This document shows positions 1 to 4,657 of a stretch of DNA of 5,430 nt, piece by piece. A program made the translations under genes and the position numbers. Every line of letters begins with the position of its first letter. Position 1 is the stretch's first letter. Under the pieces are notes generated by a model. The model searched no databases, had not been told where the DNA came from, and saw only the letters and a list, made by a program, of their open reading frames with translations. The DNA comes from Bacilli bacterium. Lineage in GTDB: Bacteria > Bacillota_I > Bacilli_A > RF39 > UBA660. The stretch is taken from positions 1-5,430 of the forward strand of contig CAKJXT010000017.1 of the NCBI GenBank assembly GCA_918219625.1. Direction: 5' to 3'.

Positions 1-1
1 A

Positions 2-142
2 AGAGATTGGTATGAAAAGGAAAAACTTTATGATGATGGTAAAGCTGCGTCTAGTAAATTTTCAGGTAAGGAAATAAGTGTAGCTGTTCCTATTGTTCTT
101 ATTATATTGCTTATAATATTGAAGTTACTTAAGGTTGTTTAG
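2..142 (+). CDS. C-terminal end of a membrane-anchored protein (5' truncated by the window)
   Basis: An open frame enters from the left edge and stops at TAG 140-142, giving 46 codons. The first 24 or so residues are polar and charged (RDWYEKEKLYDDGKAASSK...). The last 22 form a strongly hydrophobic stretch (core IVLIILLIIL) ending in a short Lys-containing tail (KLLKVV). This is what is expected of a C-terminal membrane anchor with a very short, probably cytoplasmic, end. The stop is 18 bases before the next start, so the gene is very likely in the same operon as the 282-residue protein. The family cannot be named from this fragment. The reading frame and membrane segment are seen directly; the anchor role is inferred. 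Confidence 0.72.
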   Translation, partial: RDWYEKEKLYDDGKAASSKFSGKEISVAVPIVLIILLIILKLLKVV

Positions 143-160
143 ATTGGAGTGTAATAATTT

Positions 161-1009
161 ATGAATGAAAAAATGATAAATATTGATGTAATGAATAATA
201 TTATGCCTTATGTTATATCTCATACTAATATGTATTCATTAGAAAATAAAATTGATTCAAGTAAATTATCAAATATACATTTTAGTGAAAATAATAATCA
301 TTATATAATTGAAGTAAAAGATATTTCTGATAGAAAGTTGTATTTTGTAGCAAATCATGATGGTATTATTGAAAAAGTATATGAATCATCTTTAGATGGA
401 ATTTTGTTATATACAAATACAAAACAAAATAGTGAAAATAGTATTAACGATTATAATAAAAATAGTAAACCTGAATTATTAGATAAAAATACTTTTTATA
501 AATTATTAAATGATAACGACAATAATTCAAAGAATATAAATATAAATAATATGCATGTAACACCTGAACAAAATGAAAGAATTAAGGATATTGTAAAAGA
601 TTTTAATATTAATAATCGCGAAGATGCTTTAAATAAGCTTGATTTTGTATTTGATATATTAACTGAGGGAATGGATAAAGAGGAAAAAGAAAAACTAAAA
701 AATGATATTAATGATAATAAAACTGTTTCAATTCAAAAAGAAGATTTACTTAATAATGTAAAGAAAATATTATTAGAATGGATTAATTCATTAAGAAATC
801 TACAAGATAACATGTGGGTACAAAATTCAAGAATTTATCGTTCTAAATTAGATTATTATCTATCATTTTTGATAAAAGATTCTACGGATTCTGTTTCTTT
901 AAAAAGATATAATTATCTGCCAATGATAGATGAAATTATTAAAGAAAAAAATAAAGAAAAATTATATAAGGTTATTCAAGAATTAATTGCTATGGAATTA
1001 GATTATTAA
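161..1009 (+). CDS. Asn-rich hypothetical protein, 282 aa, helical C-terminal half
   Basis: I do not recognise this protein. The start at 161 follows a GGAG at 146-149, a rather long 11-base spacing. Residues 1-85 look like a mixed alpha/beta domain with alternating hydrophobic strands (HYIIEVKDI, LYFVANHDGIIEKVYES). Residues 86-130 are a low-complexity Asn/Asp/Ser/Lys linker (for example NDNDNNSKNININN). Residues 131-282 are mostly helical, with an acidic Lys/Glu-rich segment (about 170-186) and a Trp/Tyr-containing part (ILLEWINSLRNL, MWVQNSRIYRSKLDYYLSFL). There is no signal peptide, membrane helix or catalytic motif. It lies between a membrane-anchored protein and a coiled-coil protein in one tight operon, suggesting a cytoplasmic partner in a shared complex (inference). 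The gene is convincing because of its length, RBS and operon spacing. Confidence 0.88.
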   Translation: MNEKMINIDVMNNIMPYVISHTNMYSLENKIDSSKLSNIHFSENNNHYIIEVKDISDRKLYFVANHDGIIEKVYESSLDGILLYTNTKQNSENSINDYNKNSKPELLDKNTFYKLLNDNDNNSKNININNMHVTPEQNERIKDIVKDFNINNREDALNKLDFVFDILTEGMDKEEKEKLKNDINDNKTVSIQKEDLLNNVKKILLEWINSLRNLQDNMWVQNSRIYRSKLDYYLSFLIKDSTDSVSLKRYNYLPMIDEIIKEKNKEKLYKVIQELIAMELDY

Positions 1010-1033
1010 AAGGAAAAATTAAAGAGGTATAAT

Positions 1034-2200
1034 ATGAGTTTAGAAAGAAATCGTAGTCATAGTATTGATGGACAATGGATTATTGATAATGAAACTGATG
1101 AGAGATTTATAGGCCCTAGTGGTAATAGTTTAAATGTTGGTAATCAGATGACAGAACAAGCAAAACAAATTGAAGATTTATTAAAGGGAATAGATGTTTC
1201 TTCTTCATCTTTTACTAATCCGGGTAATAATAGTACAGACGATGACCCATTGGATGCTGATATTGAAGATTTGATTAGTGATTTAGATATTTTATTTGAT
1301 GGTCCTGTTCCTTCAAAACAAAATCATAATAATGATAATCAACTTTTGATTAAAATAAGTAATATTGAAAAGGAATTGGAAGAATTAAATAAAAAAATTA
1401 ATTCAATCTATTTTGAATCTATAGGTTCACATTTTACAACACTTGTATCAGAACAATATCCTGATATATATTCTAGCTTTATGAAGCAGCAAGAAGAATA
1501 TAAGAAAACAATCGATGATGTTAAATTTTTAAATGCAGAAGATAAATATAGAAAACTTTTAGAACAATTAGAAATTGTAAAAGTAACTTTAAAAGTATAT
1601 GAATTATTTTATAGTAAATTTAAAGAAGTACAAAAGGAATATATAAAACAACAAACTCAAAGCAATAATTTGAATAATCAGATTAATATTTCAAAAAAAG
1701 AAGTTATAACTTTAAATGCTAAAAAAATTATTGATGGTTTACTACAACAATTTCCAGACATAACATCTATTGATCCAAATAATCCAAATTGTTTAAGGAC
1801 TGTCGATGGAAAATATATTTTGAATGTTACAAATAATTATATAGCAACTCTTGGTATTCCAATCAGTAAGGAAGACTTTTTAACATTAGTTGATTATTTT
1901 GAGATACATCCTGAACGCATTAGATTTAATGATATTAAAATGCCAAAACAACAAGAAATAAAAAAAGATGAATCACAAGAGGATTTGATTAGAAAAAAGC
2001 AAGTAATAAATGAGATAGTAGTTGCAATGATGAATAATGGAGAATTTCCTGAAACAAATATGGATGTAGATAAAAGATTATGGGATATGCATGTTGCAGA
2101 AGAACAATTAAAAAATAAATCTTTAGAAGAATTAGAATTACTTTTATCTACTTATAATAAAGCTGATGATAAGACTAATTCATCTGGATTAAAAAAATAA
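1034..2200 (+). CDS. Coiled-coil-rich hypothetical protein, 388 aa
   Basis: I do not recognise this protein. The start is supported by AAAGAGGT at 1021-1028, 24 bases after the previous stop. Residues 1-50 contain an unusual Gly/Asn-containing head (DGQWIIDNETDERFIGPSGN). Residues 54-75 are a Ser/Thr/Asn/Asp disordered stretch, followed by an acidic helix (DADIEDLISDLDILF, about 74-88). Residues 102-235 are long Lys/Glu/Gln helices with heptad-like spacing (LLIKISNIEKELEELNKKI, YRKLLEQLEIVKVTLKVYELF), probably coiled coil. Residues 236-300 form a small mixed domain (LLQQFPDITSIDPNNPN, VDGKYILNVTNNYIATLGIP). The C-terminal 70 residues are again helical (LWDMHVAEEQLKNKSLEELELLLSTY). There is no signal peptide, membrane helix or enzyme motif. 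A scaffold or adaptor role next to the membrane protein is possible but is only inference. Confidence 0.9.
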   Translation: MSLERNRSHSIDGQWIIDNETDERFIGPSGNSLNVGNQMTEQAKQIEDLLKGIDVSSSSFTNPGNNSTDDDPLDADIEDLISDLDILFDGPVPSKQNHNNDNQLLIKISNIEKELEELNKKINSIYFESIGSHFTTLVSEQYPDIYSSFMKQQEEYKKTIDDVKFLNAEDKYRKLLEQLEIVKVTLKVYELFYSKFKEVQKEYIKQQTQSNNLNNQINISKKEVITLNAKKIIDGLLQQFPDITSIDPNNPNCLRTVDGKYILNVTNNYIATLGIPISKEDFLTLVDYFEIHPERIRFNDIKMPKQQEIKKDESQEDLIRKKQVINEIVVAMMNNGEFPETNMDVDKRLWDMHVAEEQLKNKSLEELELLLSTYNKADDKTNSSGLKK

Positions 2201-2213
2201 TGGAGGTAATAAT

Positions 2214-2795
2214 ATGGAAATGATGTCGGATAGTTCTTTTAAGAGAATTAATGAAACAAGAACTATAGAAGAACTTTATTCAATAAAAAAAGATTATGAA
2301 CAAAAAGTTAAAGAATATGAACAAATAAAGGATCAGCCTTCACCTTTTGGAGAAGGTACAAATATGGTTAAATACAAGATGTATCAGAAATATTTAGAAA
2401 TTATAAATGAATTAATAGCTGCAAAGGGAGGCAATGGAATGCAGGATAGATTATTCTTGTTTAATGAAGGCAGTGAGGTAGAGATTAAACTTACTAAATC
2501 TAGCGCTTCTGGAATTGCCGATGGTAGTTATTGGTATAAGTTTTATTTCGCTGTAAGAAATGGTGATACAGTTCAAATCGAATACTGTGATGAAACATTA
2601 TTAACAAGTGAGTTAGAAAAACTTATAAATGATATAGAATTTCTTAATTTAGAGGAAAATGTAGAATTTAAAAAGGTTAGAGGAAGAAGATATTTATGTC
2701 TTAGTTTTTATCCATCTAGAGATTGGTTTATGTTAAAATTATCTGATTATAATTTCAATTTATTAAAAGAATATGTTGAGAAAAAATTGATATAA
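2214..2795 (+). CDS. Hypothetical protein, 193 aa: N-terminal helices plus C-terminal beta-rich domain
   Basis: The start has a strong GGAGG (2202-2206) 7 bases upstream and lies 13 bases after the preceding stop. Residues 1-72 are helical and coiled-coil-like (RTIEELYSIKKDYEQKVKEYEQ, then YKMYQKYLEIINELIAA). A short flexible hinge, KGGNGM, ends at residue 76. Residues 77-193 look like a separate domain with beta strands (LFLFNEGSEVEIKL, YWYKFYFAVRNGDTVQIEY, RRYLCLSFYP) and a closing helix (FNLLKEYVEKKLI). There is no signal peptide or catalytic motif. The strand pattern is loosely like small immunity-type domains of toxin loci, too weak to name. The hinge coincides with a perfect internal Shine-Dalgarno and an in-frame ATG, listed separately, so two products may be made. 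Family unknown; the gene itself is secure. Confidence 0.88.
   Translation: MEMMSDSSFKRINETRTIEELYSIKKDYEQKVKEYEQIKDQPSPFGEGTNMVKYKMYQKYLEIINELIAAKGGNGMQDRLFLFNEGSEVEIKLTKSSASGIADGSYWYKFYFAVRNGDTVQIEYCDETLLTSELEKLINDIEFLNLEENVEFKKVRGRRYLCLSFYPSRDWFMLKLSDYNFNLLKEYVEKKLI
2423..2441 (+). promoter_or_regulatory. Possible internal ribosome-binding site and in-frame start within the 193-aa gene
   Basis: AAAGGGAGG at 2423-2431 is followed after 7 bases by an in-frame ATG at 2439-2441 (residue 76 of the 193-residue protein). Initiation here would give a 118-residue product covering only the beta-rich C-terminal domain, exactly after the flexible hinge. The site is seen directly. Its use is inferred, because codons for Lys-Gly-Gly would create such a motif by chance. 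Confidence 0.35.
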
Positions 2796-2807
2796 GTTGG
2801 TACATTT

Positions 2808-3458
2808 ATGTTAAAACATATAATTAATGATGATATTGAAATATTTTATAATGAATGTGATCAGAAATATATAGGAGAAATAATTAGTTATTTTGAGTTG
2901 TACTACAAAGATGTAATGAATTATTTCAATATTAGTAAGATGGATAAAAAAGTAATTATTAAGTTATGGGATAATTCAGATATATTTAGAGAAGAATTAA
3001 AAAGAATTACAGGTAATGATATGCCTTTTTGGGCAACAGGAAGTTCTAAAAATAATAAAAATGATGAGTATTCGAGAATTGATTATTTATCATTAAAAGA
3101 GATTAAAAAAATTGATTATCATAAGAATGAAACAGTAGATGATTTGAAGAAGGGAATTTTACATGAGTTTGTACATACTTGTCATAGTCAATCATGTAAT
3201 TATAATTATCCTAATGAATACTTTTTAACAGAAGGTGTTGCAACTTATTTAGCTCATCAGTATGATAATTGTAAACTTAATGTTCCTATTAAAACAATAT
3301 TAGACGATGTCGATTATGTTGAATATGAAAATTATAGATTTTTATTTAATAAATTAGTTGAATTATACAGTCATGATGATTTACTAGATATTTTAAATAA
3401 TAAAAATAAATTAGATTATGATAAAGTAATTGATTTTATGAATAAATTAAATAAATGA
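2808..3458 (+). CDS. Gluzincin-type zinc metallopeptidase-like protein (Peptidase MA-like), 216 aa
   Basis: This is probably a zinc-dependent metallopeptidase. The motif ILHEFVHTCHS gives zinc ligands His119 and His123 with catalytic Glu120, and the downstream helix FLTEGVATYLAHQY supplies Glu142 as the likely third ligand. HExxH followed by a Glu in a (S/T)EGxAxY(L) context is the signature of gluzincins such as the peptidase MA group. Residues 1-75 form an N-terminal domain with an IIKLWDNSDIF-type strand-turn pattern, followed by a WATGSSKN segment typical of the substrate-edge region in this family. There is no signal peptide or membrane helix, so it is predicted to be cytoplasmic. The start lies 12 bases after the previous stop with only a weak GG-containing site, so translation may be coupled to the 193-residue gene. 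It is the last gene before a terminator. The substrate is unknown; processing a partner protein from the same operon is a guess. Confidence 0.88.
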   Translation: MLKHIINDDIEIFYNECDQKYIGEIISYFELYYKDVMNYFNISKMDKKVIIKLWDNSDIFREELKRITGNDMPFWATGSSKNNKNDEYSRIDYLSLKEIKKIDYHKNETVDDLKKGILHEFVHTCHSQSCNYNYPNEYFLTEGVATYLAHQYDNCKLNVPIKTILDDVDYVEYENYRFLFNKLVELYSHDDLLDILNNKNKLDYDKVIDFMNKLNK

Positions 3459-3490
3459 AAGGCAAATTATATAAAAGTTTGTCTTTTTTT
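3458..3490 (+). terminator. Rho-independent terminator ending the first operon
   Basis: AAAGGCAAA (3458-3466) pairs with TTTGTCTTT (3478-3486) to form a 9-bp stem containing one G-T wobble, with an 11-base loop. The T tract runs 3484-3490. The stem begins at the last base of the TGA stop of the metallopeptidase gene, so it ends the block 1 transcript. Confidence 0.75.
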
Positions 3491-3498
3491 GTTATAAT
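3490..3498 (+). promoter_or_regulatory. Extended -10 promoter for the gene at 3592
   Basis: TGT immediately followed by TATAAT (3493-3498) gives a perfect extended -10 element. No good -35 exists at the proper distance (TATAAA at 3470-3475 for 17-base spacing), which an extended -10 can tolerate. Transcription would start near 3505, leaving a leader of about 85 bases. The element overlaps the end of the T tract of the preceding terminator. The leader holds no ORF. It has a perfect 10-bp palindrome (ATCTTAAGAT, 3566-3575) just before the RBS, of unknown meaning. Confidence 0.5.
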
Positions 3499-3581
3499 TG
3501 TATATATAAGATAGAGACAGATTGATTTATATAAACACTAGATTTATGTGATAAGGTTTAAAAAAATCTTAAGATATTTAT

Positions 3582-3594
3582 GGAGGTTTTTATG
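3582..3594 (+). promoter_or_regulatory. Shine-Dalgarno that decides the start of the HGT-motif protein
   Basis: GGAGG at 3582-3586 is followed after five T residues by ATG at 3592. The earlier in-frame ATG at 3580 shares its G with the GGAGG itself and has no usable site upstream of it, since 3551-3579 is A/T-rich and lacks GGAG. The 3592 start is therefore preferred and the protein is 271 residues rather than 275. Confidence 0.75.
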
Positions 3595-4407
3595 GAGAAG
3601 GAATTTTATTATAATTTAGTAAATAAGTATTTTAAAAATAAGGTTGTTAGGAAAAAGTTTTATGAACAAATTGATATGTTTTTTAATGTATTACCAATTG
3701 AACATAAAAAATATAATGTTGGAGATTATGTAGAATTGGGTAAAAACTATTTAATGCATGGTACTAAAATAAAACCAGAAGAACTTATTAAAATTAAGAA
3801 TAATGGCTTATTAGGTGTAGAATTTTATGATAAAGAGTATAGCAATCAAAAGAAACCATATACTTGTGAATTTTGGCATATAAAGGAGAAAACTTTATTA
3901 GGTGATTATATTAAAAAATATACTGGTGGTACTATTTTTTATGAAACAAGAGAAGGTATGATTGAAAATGTAGTTGCTTTTGATCAAATAGAAAATGAAA
4001 TAAAAACAACAAATTTGGATTATTTTCAATGGCAAGTATATCAAACAAAAGAAGGTAGATTCTTACCAACTAATAAGAAAGTTACTATGTCTTTTATTAT
4101 AAATGGAACAAACAATACTAAATTATTAAATAATTCAATTCAAAGTGATGACTTAGATGAAAATATTAAGAAAAAAATATTACCAAAATGGTTTTATGAT
4201 AAATATGTTAAGGGTGGTTTTCATAATTATGACTCATATGAAACAAGAAGAGAATCAGCGATTTTATTTGGAATACCCAGTAGTTTGATTGAGGGAATAT
4301 GTGTTAATAGTTTTATAGAAAAAGATACTAATACACTAAAACAAATAAAAGAAATTTTCCCTAATTGTTATATATGCAATGTTGAAGGAAAGGTCATTGT
4401 TGAATGA
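3592..4407 (+). CDS. Hypothetical protein with HGT motif, possible ADP-ribosyltransferase-like fold, 271 aa
   Basis: The start at 3592 is chosen because the upstream ATG overlaps the ribosome-binding site. After a helical N-terminus (about 1-45) comes YLMHGTKIKPEELIKIKNNG, with His56-Gly57-Thr58 followed by a helix ending in NNGLL. This layout is known from ADP-ribosyltransferase and Tpt1-like folds, where the His binds NAD. The C-terminal part has RRESAILFGIPSSLIEGI (219-236) with Glu221 as a candidate catalytic acid, then a last strand with PNCYICNVEGKVIV. No signal peptide or membrane segment is seen. It has its own promoter and stands alone between two regulated blocks. What is seen is the motif pattern. 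The fold assignment is inference and could be wrong, because the middle Tyr/Ser motif of that superfamily is not clear. A toxin or modifying-enzyme role is possible but not shown. Stop is TGA. Confidence 0.85.
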   Translation: MEKEFYYNLVNKYFKNKVVRKKFYEQIDMFFNVLPIEHKKYNVGDYVELGKNYLMHGTKIKPEELIKIKNNGLLGVEFYDKEYSNQKKPYTCEFWHIKEKTLLGDYIKKYTGGTIFYETREGMIENVVAFDQIENEIKTTNLDYFQWQVYQTKEGRFLPTNKKVTMSFIINGTNNTKLLNNSIQSDDLDENIKKKILPKWFYDKYVKGGFHNYDSYETRRESAILFGIPSSLIEGICVNSFIEKDTNTLKQIKEIFPNCYICNVEGKVIVE

Positions 4408-4410
4408 TAT

Positions 4411-4447
4411 AAAAAAGTATTATTGGAAATAAATAGAAAAAAGTATT
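4411..4447 (+). repeat. 11-bp direct repeat upstream of the leader promoter
   Basis: AAAAAAGTATT occurs at 4411-4421 and again at 4437-4447, starts 26 bases apart. The second copy ends at the first base of the -35 element. In such AT-rich DNA a chance repeat is possible. If functional it could be an A-tract upstream element or a regulator site. No terminator is visible between the stop at 4407 and this promoter. Confidence 0.4.
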
Positions 4448-4475
4448 TGTAATTTTATAAATTTTATGTTAAAAT
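4447..4475 (+). promoter_or_regulatory. Sigma-A-type promoter for the leader ORF and the transglutaminase-like gene
   Basis: TTGTAA (4447-4452), a 17-base spacer and TAAAAT (4470-4475) match the housekeeping consensus at 4 of 6 and 5 of 6 positions. A TG at 4467-4468 gives an extended -10. Transcription would start at about 4481-4483, so the 25-codon ORF begins only about 24 bases into the RNA. This is the only convincing promoter before the gene at 4658. Confidence 0.65.
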
Positions 4476-4476
4476 A

Positions 4477-4493
4477 CCTTTCAATTGGAAAGG
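4477..4493 (+). promoter_or_regulatory. Inverted repeat over the presumed transcription start and the leader RBS
   Basis: CCTTTC (4477-4482) and GAAAGG (4488-4493) are perfect inverted copies with AATTG between them. The left arm starts 2 bases after the -10 box. The right arm contains most of the AAAGGAG ribosome-binding site. With transcription starting near 4482 the left arm would be mostly absent from RNA, so a repressor operator is the likelier reading. If the start lies upstream of 4477, an RBS-hiding hairpin is the alternative. The symmetry is seen; the function is inferred. Confidence 0.45.
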
Positions 4494-4505
4494 AGTGTGA
4501 TTAAC

Positions 4506-4583
4506 ATGATTAAATTAAATAACAACAAATATGAGTATTTTGATAGTAATAGTGGGTTAATTGCACTCTTTTTAACTATATAA
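4506..4583 (+). CDS. 25-aa small ORF, probable leader peptide
   Basis: ATG at 4506 follows a strong AAAGGAG (4489-4495) with 10-base spacing and sits directly behind a good promoter. The 25-residue peptide starts MIKLNNNKYEYF and ends GLIALFLTI, with a TAA stop at 4581-4583. It has no run of one amino acid long enough to point clearly to an amino-acid attenuator; the nearest is three Asn in a row followed by two Tyr codons. It is followed after 25 bases by a terminator hairpin and then by the transglutaminase-like gene, the layout of a leader peptide in an attenuated operon. Alternatives are a stand-alone small hydrophobic peptide or the remnant of a longer gene. Translation is likely given the RBS; its role is inferred. 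Confidence 0.5.
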   Translation: MIKLNNNKYEYFDSNSGLIALFLTI

Positions 4584-4608
4584 TTTTTTAGGTTAAATGA
4601 TTTCTTTT

Positions 4609-4635
4609 GGCTCTCTATTACTAGAGGGCCTTTTT
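4609..4635 (+). terminator. Terminator or attenuator hairpin before the transglutaminase-like gene
   Basis: GGCTCTCT (4609-4616) pairs with AGAGGGCC (4623-4630) over 8 bp with one G-T wobble and a 6-base loop. TTTTT follows at 4631-4635. It is the most GC-rich hairpin in the window. Only 22 bases separate the T tract from the next ATG at 4658, with no space for a new promoter, so expression of the following gene should depend on readthrough. Termination strength and control are inferred. Confidence 0.65.
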
Positions 4636-4640
4636 ATGTG

Positions 4641-4652
4641 CCCTAGAAAGGG
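4641..4652 (+). promoter_or_regulatory. Small hairpin over the RBS of the transglutaminase-like gene
   Basis: CCCT (4641-4644) can pair with AGGG (4649-4652), the core of the GAAAGGG ribosome-binding site for the ATG at 4658, across an AGAA loop. The same CCCT, with the preceding G, can instead pair with AGGGC at 4625-4629, part of the terminator's right arm. The stem is only 4 bp, so this is a weak call. Confidence 0.25.
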
Positions 4653-4657
4653 ATTTT

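Noticed and set aside
516..560. Repetitive AAT-rich stretch as a functional DNA repeat
   Set aside because: It is in frame and encodes an Asn-rich linker of the 282-residue protein, so protein low complexity explains it.
2..2795. Type VII secretion or polymorphic-toxin locus
   Set aside because: A membrane-anchored end, coiled coils and a loosely immunity-like beta domain are suggestive, but no WXG motif protein, LXG domain, FtsK/SpoIIIE-type ATPase or recognisable toxin domain is present in the window.
2439..2795. Naming the C-terminal domain of the 193-aa protein as a WapI-type immunity domain
   Set aside because: The strand pattern is only loosely similar and no diagnostic residues could be pointed to.
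3456..3535. Recoding of TGA as tryptophan, as in mycoplasmas, which would extend the metallopeptidase
   Set aside because: All tryptophans in the genes use TGG, TGA also ends the next gene, and a terminator stem begins right at this stop codon.
3524..3547. GATTTAT direct repeats in the 3499-3579 leader
   Set aside because: Seven-base A/T-rich repeats at this composition are not significant, and they align with no promoter element.
3566..3575. Perfect 10-bp palindrome ATCTTAAGAT before the RBS at 3582 as an operator
   Set aside because: It is short and fully A/T except for one base pair per arm; in DNA this AT-rich it is easily expected by chance, so it is only mentioned with the promoter.
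3580..3591. Four-residue longer start of the HGT-motif protein
   Set aside because: That ATG overlaps the GGAGG that serves the ATG at 3592 and has no upstream RBS of its own.
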